Numbered from the stretch's first letter, positions 45,941 to 56,130 are shown. The stretch is 64,000 nucleotides of DNA from Flavobacteriales bacterium UBA6057 (GCA_002428995.1 DIYJ01000015.1:124001-188000), one strand, 5' to 3'. A program made the numbers and translations. The notes: generated by a model from the letters alone, not told the origin.

Positions 45941-48900
45941 TTAATAGTTGGTTTTGATGCCTGATCGGCTTTCTTGCACGGTTTGCACACCTCGCTCTGT
46001 TTCCTGGAACACGCGCACCATACGGCCGTTTTCATCGTATTGGTAGCTGGTGGCAAAGTCTCGACTTCCTAAGCTGGCCATGTTGCGCCTCTCAATGGCG
46101 TCAATGGCCGCTGACTGCATTTCACTGTCATAAGGTTGCAGGCGCAGGTCGTCATAGAATACATCACCATCCATGCTGCGCAGGCGGATTTGTACCAAGG
46201 TGTTGTTGGGGATGGAAGGTGGCAGGTTGAAGGTGATTTCAATGCGTTGCCAACCGTCAATGATGTTGGACCGCGTCTCCACCAGATCCGTCATTCCGGC
46301 AATGCTGATGTCAACCTGTGCCTCGGTGTAGCTTGTGGGGTTTGTGACCAGCAATCCATTGCTACTCTTCTTAGCCCAAACGGTCAGCACGTACCTGTTT
46401 TCCGGTTGGTCGGTCATCAACTGTAGCTGCGGGATGATGTCTGCCTCCTGAACCATAAAGGGTTGGCCATGATCTGTGGCAGTGGGTTCGGTTCCGTCCC
46501 AGGTGCTGTAGATAAACTGCACACCATAAGGCCCATGTGCTCTCACGCTGTATCTACCAGAGTGAGCCTCCTGATCAGTGACTAAGTTGTGGCCGTTTGG
46601 CACTCCAAAGTGCCTGGTGTGGCACCCGTAAGGAGTGAAGCTTCCACCATCGTAGACACCATCAGAGAAGTAGTCTTCAAAGCCGTCAAAGCCTGACTCT
46701 GCGTAGCGGGCATTTGCGGTTGCGCTTTTCTGAAGCCGTTTGTTGTAGCCAATTCCCTGACTTTGATAGATGTCGATAGCGTTTTTAGATTCCAGGCCAA
46801 AACCATAGGAATCATACAAGGTGGCTGAGCCCGTCTGGATCCAATCCTGAAGCGGATCAGATGCATCATAGTCACTCGTTCGTGCTGGGTCGTAGATCGC
46901 TCGCCAGGTGCCCGCTTCGTTTTTCCAAAAGGGTTGATGCTCGGTCAGCAGGCCGTCTTTACGACTGTCATCGGCACTGTAGTCACGATCTCCGTCAAAC
47001 ACGTAGCTGTGTTCCTGCTTCCATTGGCCCAGGAGGTTGTGCGCATATGGATTGATGACATCGCCCTCTTCGGTGCATGGGTCGGTGCGCAGCTTGGCTT
47101 TCTCGAAAAAGTCGGTGCCCGATGTGTTGATCACATGGGTGTGTCCTGTAAATCCCGCGGTGTAGAGGTTGTCTCCGGCATAGGTTCCCAATGTTGAAAC
47201 CGAAGCCATTCCCACGCCCGCCAGGTTAGCCTTGCCTGGGTTTTGCACCTTGAACCAATAGAGCCTGCTCGGATTTGGATTGAACACGTTTCCATTGGCA
47301 TCAGCCAGAAACCAAGCTCCGGTGATTTCATTTTCAACCACCCAATGATTGGGCAATCCGCCCAGGGGAACGGGCAATATGCCGCTATCGTCAAACTCAA
47401 TGATGGCGAGTTCATCTCCGGGATAGAAAAAGGGCTTTTCACCCGGTAATACGGTGGTTCCAGCTCCGGTAATATCGAATCGGGTAATGCCAGAGTTGTC
47501 CGAAGCCATGCCCATGCCTTCATAAGCCCAGTATGCGGGGTAGGTGTACTCATACATCTTCTGAATGCCATCCTCGTCACCCTTTTCAGGGATTACCTCT
47601 TTGGCAATGGGGTTGCCGGTCTTGGCATCATACAATAAGGTGGTAGTGTATTTAGCACGACCGTTGTCTTCGACCATCACCTGCTTCAGCAGCCCGGATT
47701 GGTACACCACCTTGGTCGTCAGCGTAGAATAGACACTGCTCTCAGAATCGTTGAACCCGGGCCAGAAAGAGGGGACAAACAAGAATGGAGGGGTGAACTC
47801 AAAGTTTGTTTTTCCCGAAACGCGCGAGCTGTTGGATTCGGTTTTACTGAGGTGAGTAATCAGGTCTATGTTCATGCCGATCAACCTGTTTTGATGGGTG
47901 CCTCCAGGATTGATGGTCGGGACCTTACTGGTTAAGGTGCCGTCTTCGGCTTCCCAGTACTCATGCTTCATGAGATAGATGGTGTTGCCATCTGCCGTGA
48001 ACGAGCGCTTTTGCTTGAACTTTCCGTGCATGTCGTTGGCGATGACTGCTGCGCCAAAGGACACACCGAATCTGCTCGTATTAAATCCAAAGAAACCCGC
48101 TAGCCCGGGAGGCTTTAGTTCATCCTTGAAATTGGTGTAGTCGAATTGCAGTGGATAGTCTCGTGCGGTGTAGCTTTCATACACAGTGTATCCCGGAGTA
48201 TTCACTTCTAAACCATGTTCGCTGTAGTCCAGCGGCCTTGAGGTTACTTTAGAGTAGCGAACCTGTGCGCTGGCAAAGATTTCTTCGTTGAGTGGGAACT
48301 CGGTGTAGAACGATTCACTGGGTGTTCCCTTTTGTTCATGTACGTAAAAATGAGGGTGACGAAGGGCTATTTCGTCCCCGCCTCGGTTGGTGGGTTCGTA
48401 GGAGGTGACACCACTGCTGATGGTATCACCCGCCAGATTTGTGGTTTGGTATTCATACCTCGTTCCGTACTTCGCACCACTTTCCCCGGCCACAAAGGCA
48501 TTCCAATTGTCATAGGTGCGGATTTCCTTTACCCGATAGCCTCCCCCTACTTTGGACTGCAATCCTGAGCGCATGCGAACCCAGCACTTAGGTAAAACCG
48601 CGCGTGAAGCGTAACCCGTTTTGCGCATCATGTGGTACACCGAGCGGATGCTTTTCAGGTTCTTTTTATGGTTTTTAGAGTCGTCTCCCATGTCAGGTTC
48701 CGTGCCTCCGTCTTCCGTTTCGGAGCTGCCGCAGTTGATGCTGCCGTCTTTGGCGTAGATGGCCTGCAGGTCGTTTTCAGGATAGAGCACCAGCGGTAAT
48801 GCCTGCTTGACCACTTGACAGGCCTTGCGCCAGATGGGATGCCCTTTGGGGTCAGGCTTTGTGTGGCTTTTGAGCCATGCAGGTTTTAATCTGAAGACCG

Positions 48901-51900
48901 CGGCATTCCAAACGCCTGGTGAGCTTTCCAGCAAGTACCAGCTATTCTCAATGATAGAAGCATAGCCCTGGATGTATTCATAGACATCGGGATCAACAAT
49001 GCCATCGTTGTGTGGAGCGAGGTTGAGGAGCGTATTGAAGTACAAATAGCGGTCTTCAGGAAATCTGCGCTCCGGTAAAAAGTGCTCCTCAAATTGATTG
49101 CGGGCGCTGGTGGGGTTGCCCGTGATGGGCACATCAAGGTTGATTTTGATGTAGAAGTTGTCGATGTCATCGTTGTCCGGATCGAACAAAGCAGATCCGA
49201 AATCACCAGCGGTTGGAGTAAAGCTCTCGGGCTCCACATCGGTAGAGTAGAACCCACCAATCTTGTACATCCGCGTGGCTTCCTTGTCCTGAATGTATTC
49301 GTAGTCGTTGGCTTCGTAGTCTACCTCAAGTCTGCCTCCGGTTGGCAAGTCAACGGCAGTCAGTTTCCATTGCTGAATGTTTAAGTCAGCCTGAGATTTG
49401 TTCTGGGTGGTGTAGGGATATTCTGCGTTGTCCAGCGAAGAAGTGTGATCGTGGTCAATGGCGGCACCAGCTTGATAGTTTCCCCAACGGTCCAGCTGAC
49501 CGAGTGCATAATCAGCATTGGCTCCGTAGGTGAATTTATACTTGTGCAATTCGCCTTGCGGGGAGTCCTGTCCTTTAAAGTAAACAGACTCAAGGGTCAG
49601 TTTGCCCGGGCCTGTTTCGGAGGTCTCGCTGAAGCCGATATGGTCAGGTATGTTCTTGCAGAGTTCATAGCTGTAGTTAAAGTGAACCGTCTTAATCGGG
49701 CCTTCGCCATACTCTTTCCCTTTGCGTGTGTAGAGCTTGATTTGATCGAGTTTTTTAGCCTTGGCCGAAGCGTCCACACCTCCGTTTTCGTCCTGCACAC
49801 CGTGTGCATCCTTGCGGTTGCTGTACACAAACTCCGCGATGTAGTCTTTTGATTCGATCGAGTGCACATACCACTCATCACGCTCGCCATAGGCGTAGTT
49901 CGCCATGTCGTCCAGTTTGTTGGACTTAAAGCCCTCGTTGAAAATGGCTTTGTTGTGGTGGTAGGGGAAGCGCCACTTTTTCTCTCCGTTGTAGGCATAA
50001 TTGAACTTGGTGTAGCTTCCATAATCATCCGGTGTAGGGCCATTTCCAGTTCTGTCCACATAGTTGTCAGACAACTGTTGGGTGAGCAAATAGGAAGTGG
50101 CATGCTGGGGCAGGTGGTTGTTCAGGTAGAAGTGATTGTCTCCACGCTTGTTGCCGAGGGAGTTGTCGGCTCCTGGTATGTATTCCACCAGCCCCTGCGC
50201 ATCCACGGCTGGGGCATTCTCCACCGGATCATAGTTGTTGTATTCCGATATGTTGAAGGAAACCTGCTGGCTGCTGTTAAGCACAGGAATGCCATACACA
50301 TCCCTCGAACCACCACCATTGATGATGGTCAATTGACCAATGTGATTGTTGCGATAATTGGCCTCGTTTCGGCTCTTAATAGCTACTCCAGTATAGTCTC
50401 CTGCACTGAAACTGAAATTGTTGAGCGTATAGTTTTCAAAGCTGTCATCTCCTCTCAACCGCAGTTCCTGATTGGTTGAGTGCAGCATCACTTGACTCCG
50501 GTCGAGCCTCTCGTTCTGATAGTGTAAACCTGAAGCGGGGTGGTAGTTTTCTCCTTCATCGGTGGGCATGTAGTGGTGTCCCACAATGGTTCCGTCCTCT
50601 TCGGTTATCTCCTGTCGCAGCGCCTTTTTTTCTTCAATGCCTGTGAAACGGACGTCAGATACTGAACTGCCGTTCCCTATCTGGATGAAGGAGAAGTGTT
50701 CATATTTCCCCTTCACCACCGGATCTGTGCTGGGCGTTGTCTGCTCAAACTCGAACAATCCCATATCGCTGAAGGGATTGTTGCCTTCCCAGTTGCTGAT
50801 AGTGGTGTTGTTCCAGTTGTAAGTGACATTCACACCGGCTTCGAAGCCCGCTCCAAAGGCTGCGTCTCCTGAAAAAGCCGTGGCGTCTCCTTCGCTTCTT
50901 GTTATTGGGCTTTTTACATAACCGGCATCGTTGCGCAATGCTCGGAACATGCCACTTCCATTAACCATGAAATAGTCGTTGGTGGGCATGGGTGTGGGCA
51001 GCGCGTTGGTGTTTTCATAAATGGAAGGCAGGGAAAGGTTGAAATCCTGCAGGGCGTTTTGATCATAGCCGTTTTGCTGGTTCATGTAACCATAGGCTTT
51101 TTGGCTGCGGACATTACTTTTCAGGCAGACTGTAGACTTGGTTCTCGAACCATTGCCATGCACATCGAATCCTGCTACTACGGTTCCTCCTGCACCCAGG
51201 TCAAACGTGAAGGACTTGTTCTCAAATTCAAAAGTTGCCGTTGGAGAATAAGCCTGCATTCCCAATGGAAAGGAGCCGGTAAGATTGATGCCCTGCGTAG
51301 ACTTCTTATAGCGGCCATGCTCTGGTTTGTATCCTTCCTGCCGCTCCTTTTTAGTGACATGCGAATACCCGAAGCCGGTGTTCAGACTGGAGCCGTAGAG
51401 CGAATTGCGATTGATTCCGAGGGAGGAAGAGAACTTATGGTCGTAACCCAGGGAGATCGATACTCCAAGGTTGGTGGACAATCCAGATCGGGACGATGAG
51501 CTAATCCCGCCATTCAAAAAAGCGCTGGGACCCACATCATCTCCAGTCTTTTCGAAAATCCCAATTCCTCCACCGATACCGATGATGTTCTCGTTACCTG
51601 TGTAGTTGTTAAAGACAAAACCAAAGTCGGTGCTGATGCTTCCTGCCAGGTGTTCTGTTTCAGCCGAACCTGCACTTAACTCAAGGTCGGCCCCTACAAT
51701 TTCAGAGCTCACGCTCAGAATATTAGTGATGTTCAACCGCGGCCGGAGGTTCATTTCTGTGACGATCTCATCTCCATCAAAATCATCGGGTACACCACGT
51801 ACCACTCGTTGGATGGCTCCCAGGTTTAGATTCCAACCCAGACCAACCATCGAGGCTTGCTGGTCCATGGTGACATCGGCATCGTAGCTAAGGTTGATGG

Positions 51901-52108
51901 GGTAGCCACCTACTGTTAGTAGAGGTATGTTATAGTTAAAGCTACCGGAGGACATGTCCACCAGTTGGCCGTCTGAGCCGCCTGAAAAATTACTGTCGGT
52001 GGGTCCGCCATTCGCGTGGGCGGGTTGGAAATAGGCAAGTAGCATTCCTGGCATAACCAGGAGCGCTATGATTTTTGTAATAAAGGATTCTCTGATTCGT
52101 TGAAGCAT
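45941..52108 (-). CDS. giant secreted SpvB/TcB-like partner of the RHS protein (2055 aa)
   Basis: A signal peptide (residues 1-33, ending PAHA) is followed by GSFNYNIPLLTVGGYPINL and VGLGWNLNLGAIQRVVRG, the pattern that opens SpvB/TcB-like proteins. A long beta-rich body with RHS-like YEYQT/YDY segments follows, with conserved-looking NPYAHNLLGQWKQEHSYVF split over two motifs near residue 1730. Toward the end lies a jelly-roll type carbohydrate-binding-like module (SGRYSVRAHG ... VFYDDLRLQPY), and the last 50 residues return to an RHS repeat (YQYDENGRMVRVFQE). It lies 12 bp upstream of the 3008-aa gene, so the two are one operon and may assemble into a joint shell, as TcB and TcC do. Confidence 0.85.
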   Translation of the reverse strand: MLQRIRESFITKIIALLVMPGMLLAYFQPAHANGGPTDSNFSGGSDGQLVDMSSGSFNYNIPLLTVGGYPINLSYDADVTMDQQASMVGLGWNLNLGAIQRVVRGVPDDFDGDEIVTEMNLRPRLNITNILSVSSEIVGADLELSAGSAETEHLAGSISTDFGFVFNNYTGNENIIGIGGGIGIFEKTGDDVGPSAFLNGGISSSSRSGLSTNLGVSISLGYDHKFSSSLGINRNSLYGSSLNTGFGYSHVTKKERQEGYKPEHGRYKKSTQGINLTGSFPLGMQAYSPTATFEFENKSFTFDLGAGGTVVAGFDVHGNGSRTKSTVCLKSNVRSQKAYGYMNQQNGYDQNALQDFNLSLPSIYENTNALPTPMPTNDYFMVNGSGMFRALRNDAGYVKSPITRSEGDATAFSGDAAFGAGFEAGVNVTYNWNNTTISNWEGNNPFSDMGLFEFEQTTPSTDPVVKGKYEHFSFIQIGNGSSVSDVRFTGIEEKKALRQEITEEDGTIVGHHYMPTDEGENYHPASGLHYQNERLDRSQVMLHSTNQELRLRGDDSFENYTLNNFSFSAGDYTGVAIKSRNEANYRNNHIGQLTIINGGGSRDVYGIPVLNSSQQVSFNISEYNNYDPVENAPAVDAQGLVEYIPGADNSLGNKRGDNHFYLNNHLPQHATSYLLTQQLSDNYVDRTGNGPTPDDYGSYTKFNYAYNGEKKWRFPYHHNKAIFNEGFKSNKLDDMANYAYGERDEWYVHSIESKDYIAEFVYSNRKDAHGVQDENGGVDASAKAKKLDQIKLYTRKGKEYGEGPIKTVHFNYSYELCKNIPDHIGFSETSETGPGKLTLESVYFKGQDSPQGELHKYKFTYGANADYALGQLDRWGNYQAGAAIDHDHTSSLDNAEYPYTTQNKSQADLNIQQWKLTAVDLPTGGRLEVDYEANDYEYIQDKEATRMYKIGGFYSTDVEPESFTPTAGDFGSALFDPDNDDIDNFYIKINLDVPITGNPTSARNQFEEHFLPERRFPEDRYLYFNTLLNLAPHNDGIVDPDVYEYIQGYASIIENSWYLLESSPGVWNAAVFRLKPAWLKSHTKPDPKGHPIWRKACQVVKQALPLVLYPENDLQAIYAKDGSINCGSSETEDGGTEPDMGDDSKNHKKNLKSIRSVYHMMRKTGYASRAVLPKCWVRMRSGLQSKVGGGYRVKEIRTYDNWNAFVAGESGAKYGTRYEYQTTNLAGDTISSGVTSYEPTNRGGDEIALRHPHFYVHEQKGTPSESFYTEFPLNEEIFASAQVRYSKVTSRPLDYSEHGLEVNTPGYTVYESYTARDYPLQFDYTNFKDELKPPGLAGFFGFNTSRFGVSFGAAVIANDMHGKFKQKRSFTADGNTIYLMKHEYWEAEDGTLTSKVPTINPGGTHQNRLIGMNIDLITHLSKTESNSSRVSGKTNFEFTPPFLFVPSFWPGFNDSESSVYSTLTTKVVYQSGLLKQVMVEDNGRAKYTTTLLYDAKTGNPIAKEVIPEKGDEDGIQKMYEYTYPAYWAYEGMGMASDNSGITRFDITGAGTTVLPGEKPFFYPGDELAIIEFDDSGILPVPLGGLPNHWVVENEITGAWFLADANGNVFNPNPSRLYWFKVQNPGKANLAGVGMASVSTLGTYAGDNLYTAGFTGHTHVINTSGTDFFEKAKLRTDPCTEEGDVINPYAHNLLGQWKQEHSYVFDGDRDYSADDSRKDGLLTEHQPFWKNEAGTWRAIYDPARTSDYDASDPLQDWIQTGSATLYDSYGFGLESKNAIDIYQSQGIGYNKRLQKSATANARYAESGFDGFEDYFSDGVYDGGSFTPYGCHTRHFGVPNGHNLVTDQEAHSGRYSVRAHGPYGVQFIYSTWDGTEPTATDHGQPFMVQEADIIPQLQLMTDQPENRYVLTVWAKKSSNGLLVTNPTSYTEAQVDISIAGMTDLVETRSNIIDGWQRIEITFNLPPSIPNNTLVQIRLRSMDGDVFYDDLRLQPYDSEMQSAAIDAIERRNMASLGSRDFATSYQYDENGRMVRVFQETERGVQTVQESRSGIKTNY

Positions 52109-52166
52109 GATCTGGTGTGTTTGCAGTTCGTTTTGACCTAACTGTTGTGCGCTTCCAAACTTCCTG

Positions 52167-52218
52167 TATGTCTCACCGAATCATGTCAAGCTATGTTTTT
52201 TTTATGTCGTCTTATGTT
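52167..52218. promoter_or_regulatory. phased YATGTY box array upstream of RHS operon
   Basis: Five boxes read TATGTC (52167), CATGTC (52182), TATGTT (52192), TATGTC (52203) and TATGTT (52213). The last four are 10-11 bp apart, one helical turn each, so they present on one DNA face. Position is 60-110 bp upstream of the RHS start. It fits a cooperative activator site for an AraC-type protein; this is inference. Confidence 0.5.
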
Positions 52219-52250
52219 TTTTCTTTGGCCCCAGAAAGCTCCCCTCAAGC

Positions 52251-52281
52251 GGAGTTCCGATTCATTTGAATCGGAAGCTCC
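52251..52281. repeat. 31-bp dyad in the divergent region
   Basis: TTCCGATTCA (52255-52264) and TGAATCGGAA (52267-52276) form a perfect 10-bp inverted repeat with a 2-bp centre, extended by GGAG and CTCC with one bulged base. It has no T-tract on either side, so an operator fits better than a terminator. Confidence 0.6.
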
Positions 52282-52537
52282 TTTACCCAGTTGCCTTATA
52301 TAATCCAACACTGCCGTCTTCTTATTCTCAATAGGAATACGATTTTATATGCGTCATATTTATGGCTGATGTTAGAATTGTCTAGGTTCACTTTTAGGCT
52401 TTGAAGCTCTAACGGTGTCTGTGCCAAACAAACATCCGATTCAAGATTTCCGTTGCTTCTTTTACAGAGCGTTTTCGAGGATAAGTAAGCCGGGTTCTCA
52501 CCAAGATCTACGCTCATTATTAATTCGATTATTGAAG

Positions 52538-55500
52538 ATGAAGAGATCTCCTTTTCAACCCTTATTCAGGATAAAGTGCGGTTACTTGCTACCAAAGCTT
52601 CTGTTCCTGTTGCTTCTGGTGTTGTTGCTGCCGCTGTTGAAAGCCGGTGCTCAGCAGGATCATAAAATAGACAGCATCAAAGGTGAATTGGAGGTGTTGA
52701 GGGATACGCATCGCATAAGACCTCTTTTGCAGCTCGGAAGGCTACAGAGGGACGTTGAGCCTAAAGAGGGTCTCGGTACGTTTGAAAAGGCGCTGGAGCT
52801 GTCAAGGGAACATAGGTATTTATGGGGGGAGGCTTCCTCTTTGTATGGTTTTGCAAGAGTGAACTGGAAACTCGGTGAGTACGAGGAATCACTTTCTTAC
52901 ATCACCACAGCGCTGAAATTAGTTTCCGAAGATCAATCCCCATTGTTGTATACTAAATGCCTGGCACACAGTGCAAATATGCATCGGCTGTTAGGGCATA
53001 GGGACTCTGCGCTGGTCTTCATAGACAGAGGCATTGAAATGGCGAGGCGCTTCAATTTTTACCGAACGCATTCCAACCTGTCACACATCAGGGGACTTGT
53101 TTATTTCAGTGATGGAGATTTTGAAGCGGCAAGAAAGAGCTTTGACGAAGCTGTAAGGCTGCTGCTCACGGATGATCCCAAAAACGACATCAGTAAAATT
53201 CAGCTGGATCTTGCCAGGTTCCATATGGAGAAAGGAATGGTGGACTCCTGTCTTTATGTTTATAAGAAGGCCCTACAGAGTCTGAAGCACGGAAAAAAAC
53301 CCTCGCGCGTGGCTTTGATAAAACTGAACATTGGTCTGGTTCAAATGATCCAGGGAGACATGGACAGTTGCAAACTTTATTTTGAAAGTGCACTTGAGCT
53401 TGCATCACAATTGGACGATTTCTGGTTGAAGAAATCATCGCATTATGCCCTTTATGAGATGTACAAGCGACTGGGTTCATTTGAAAAAGCCATTTATCAT
53501 ATCAGCGAAGCAGTGGCATTGGCCAGATCATCGGGCGACATGGAGGAGGTTCAGTCGCTCCAGTTTCATCTCGCAATCATTTATCAAAAGCAAGATAAAC
53601 TGGCACTTGCCCTGCCGTTGCTTCTTGAAGGGGCTGAAATTTGTGATACGCTCTCACTAGGGCCCGAACAGGCAAAGTTTAAGCGGGTCCTCTCCGGGAT
53701 CTACCATAGGATGCACTACCTGGATGAGGCTTTGGAATATGGAAGGGAGGCCCTGAGACTGGAATCCATCAATAACTCGCCTGTTCGCATAGCGCTCTCC
53801 AATATCACCCTGGGATATGTGTTGACCAAGCTGGAAGCGTTTGATGAAGCTGAAAGCGCTTTCAAAGAGGCGAAGAGACTGAGTGAAGAAGTAAAGAGTG
53901 TCGAGAATCAACTCGCTTCGCTTCATGGGTTGATAGGCGTGTGTTTAAAGCAGTCAAAATTGGCATCGGCCAACCATTACCTCGACTCTGCGCTTGCATT
54001 TGGAGAAGAAGTGGTGGATAAACATCCCTACTATGCCCATCTCAGAAGTGCGCAGGGAAGGCTGCTTATTAAACAAGGGCGATACAAGAAGGCTATCCAA
54101 GCGTTTCATAGGGCTTTGAATCTCAATGAAGGAACAAGCAAGAAGACCATTAGTCTGGAGTGCTACACGGGTTTGGCCAGAGCTTATGAGCAATTAGGAG
54201 ATTACCGCCAATCCCTGCTTTTCCGAAAGAAGCAGATGGGGATTGACAGTATTTTAAATGATAAGGCGCGTTTATTTCAAATCGCTCATATGCAGGCAGA
54301 GTTTGAGGACGAGCGAAAGCAATCGGAGATCAAATTATTGAAAGAAAAGAATGCTTTGGCTTCGGTCACTCTTACCAACCAACAGGCTAGCCTGGATAAA
54401 CAGCGGCAGACTACGGTATTTATCCTGCTTGGATGCTTGTTGTTGTTGAGCACCGGACTGCTGTTGTTCAACGGCTACCGGCTCAAACAAAAAAACAACA
54501 AACTGCTCCTGGCCTCAAGGCAGACAGAGCTGGAGCACGAGCAGGAACGCACCAAACAACATCTGGAGCAGGCAAAGTTCAAAGCCGATTTTCTCACTTC
54601 CGTTTCTCATGAGCTCAGAACTCCGTTGACCCTCATTCTCGGGCCGCTTGAAAAGCTGTTGAGCAAAGACCACCTGGAGCATCGTACAGACTTGCAGCGA
54701 ATCAACCAGAGCGCAACCCGACTGCTTGAATTGGTCAATGAAACGTTGGATCTATCAAAGCTGGAAAGTGGGTATTTGCCCTTGCGCCCAACGAGTCAGC
54801 CCATCGGGGCGGCAGTCAGGAAGATTGCTCAAACATTTGCTCCACTGGCAGAAAGGAATGCAGTTGAATTGAAAGTTGATGATCATTCTGAGGGCTTGAG
54901 TGTCGATTTTGACGAAGAAAAAATGGAGAAGGTGCTGACAAATCTGCTCCAAAATGCCTTCACGCATACGAAGCCTGGAGCGGATATTGCCATCGTCATC
55001 GATCCTCCCTCGGAGAATGATGTCACCATCCATGTGAAGGATTCAGGCAAAGGAATCGCGCCTGAACATCTACCACGATTGTTTGATCGCTTCTATCAAG
55101 CGGATGCTAAGGCTGCTACAGGTACGGGCATTGGGTTAGCCTTGACAAAACAGCTCATAGAACTGCATAGAGGCACTATTTCGGTGACGAGCAAGCCTGG
55201 TATCGGCAGCACATTTGACATCACAATTCCGCTGCAACAAGAAGCCACGGTACAGCCATCCATTCAAACCAATGGTGTTGAGCTTGAACACCTAAAAAAG
55301 ATGGAGCCGTCAGAAGCTGTTGCTGAGTCCGGGAAAACCATCCTCATCATCGAAGACAACGAAGAGGTGAGGGAATACCTGAATGAACTGCTCAGTCCAA
55401 TCTATAGAACACTCCTGGCGGAAGATGGGGATGCCGGTATCCGAATTGCCGAAACGCACAGCCCTGATTTAGTTGTTAGTGATATTATGATGCCGGGCAA

Positions 55501-56113
55501 AGATGGCCTTGAGCTGACGGCTCATCTGAAGCAACACTTTCCTACGAGTCATATTCCCATTGTATTGTTAACCGCAAAGGCATCTCTGGATCATCGGCTG
55601 GAAGGGCTCAAAACCGGGGCTGATGACTACCTGTCCAAGCCGTTTCACTCAAAGGAATTGCTGCAGCGTTGTCAGAATTTGTTGGAGCAGCGTGACAGGC
55701 TTCGCGTTGTCTTCTCTAAGGATCCCTGGATTGCTCCCAGCCAAATGGCAGCGACTGACTTGGACAAGGAATTTCTTCAGAAAGCCGTGGCCATAGTGGA
55801 AAGTCACCTGGACGATCCAGAGCTAACGGTAGAAGATTTCTGCAAGCAGCTGGCTTACAATCGTTCGGGGGTGTACCTAAAGCTAAAGGCGTTAACAGGA
55901 GAAAACACCTCTCATTTTATCAAGACTGTCAGACTCCGAAAAGCGGCCGAGCTGATTCAAAGTACCAATCACGGTATGACTGAAATTGCCACGATGGTGG
56001 GTTTTAGAACCCGACAAACCTTCAACAAGGCCTTCAGGGAGCAGTTTCATACTACTCCAACAGAATACAGAAAGAATCGAAGAAGCAAAGACCGTGTTGC
56101 AGGATTGATTTGA
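52538..56113 (+). CDS. TPR hybrid two-component sensor with AraC output
   Basis: A 1191-residue protein; the ATG at 52538 begins a hydrophobic signal (LLFLLLLVLLLPLL) ending AGAQ. About ten TPR repeats fill residues 45-560 and should sit in the periplasm. One membrane segment (about 624-646) and a coiled coil lead to HisKA (His691 in SVSHELRTP), HATPase (NLLQNAFTHT, DSGKGIAPEHL, GTGIGLAL), a receiver (Asp982 in VVSDIMMPGKDG) and a C-terminal AraC helix-turn-helix (about 1085-1185). All signalling steps lie in one chain. It is divergent from the RHS operon and is its most likely regulator; the signal is unknown. Confidence 0.93.
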   Translation: MKRSPFQPLFRIKCGYLLPKLLFLLLLVLLLPLLKAGAQQDHKIDSIKGELEVLRDTHRIRPLLQLGRLQRDVEPKEGLGTFEKALELSREHRYLWGEASSLYGFARVNWKLGEYEESLSYITTALKLVSEDQSPLLYTKCLAHSANMHRLLGHRDSALVFIDRGIEMARRFNFYRTHSNLSHIRGLVYFSDGDFEAARKSFDEAVRLLLTDDPKNDISKIQLDLARFHMEKGMVDSCLYVYKKALQSLKHGKKPSRVALIKLNIGLVQMIQGDMDSCKLYFESALELASQLDDFWLKKSSHYALYEMYKRLGSFEKAIYHISEAVALARSSGDMEEVQSLQFHLAIIYQKQDKLALALPLLLEGAEICDTLSLGPEQAKFKRVLSGIYHRMHYLDEALEYGREALRLESINNSPVRIALSNITLGYVLTKLEAFDEAESAFKEAKRLSEEVKSVENQLASLHGLIGVCLKQSKLASANHYLDSALAFGEEVVDKHPYYAHLRSAQGRLLIKQGRYKKAIQAFHRALNLNEGTSKKTISLECYTGLARAYEQLGDYRQSLLFRKKQMGIDSILNDKARLFQIAHMQAEFEDERKQSEIKLLKEKNALASVTLTNQQASLDKQRQTTVFILLGCLLLLSTGLLLFNGYRLKQKNNKLLLASRQTELEHEQERTKQHLEQAKFKADFLTSVSHELRTPLTLILGPLEKLLSKDHLEHRTDLQRINQSATRLLELVNETLDLSKLESGYLPLRPTSQPIGAAVRKIAQTFAPLAERNAVELKVDDHSEGLSVDFDEEKMEKVLTNLLQNAFTHTKPGADIAIVIDPPSENDVTIHVKDSGKGIAPEHLPRLFDRFYQADAKAATGTGIGLALTKQLIELHRGTISVTSKPGIGSTFDITIPLQQEATVQPSIQTNGVELEHLKKMEPSEAVAESGKTILIIEDNEEVREYLNELLSPIYRTLLAEDGDAGIRIAETHSPDLVVSDIMMPGKDGLELTAHLKQHFPTSHIPIVLLTAKASLDHRLEGLKTGADDYLSKPFHSKELLQRCQNLLEQRDRLRVVFSKDPWIAPSQMAATDLDKEFLQKAVAIVESHLDDPELTVEDFCKQLAYNRSGVYLKLKALTGENTSHFIKTVRLRKAAELIQSTNHGMTEIATMVGFRTRQTFNKAFREQFHTTPTEYRKNRRSKDRVAGLI

Positions 56114-56130
56114 CCTTCATGCTCGAATCT

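Larger units (their letters stand above)
52109..52537. other. 429-bp divergent intergenic region between RHS operon and hybrid sensor
   Basis: No gene is seen; the short frames here lack coding features. It must hold the promoters of both the RHS operon (minus) and the hybrid sensor (plus). A TTGACA lies on the minus strand at plus 52184-52189. Two further elements within it are listed separately: a phased array of YATGTY boxes and a long dyad. Confidence 0.7.

Noticed and set aside
36902..52108. The RHS pair as a standard polymorphic toxin with immunity, VgrG or PAAR partners.
   Set aside because: No immunity gene follows the tail, no type VI parts are present, and both proteins carry Sec signals; a plain toxin-immunity label is not supported.
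52296..52517. A 73-residue minus-strand frame in the divergent region upstream of the RHS operon.
   Set aside because: No signal peptide, motif or plausible start context, and it overlaps the leader of the hybrid sensor.
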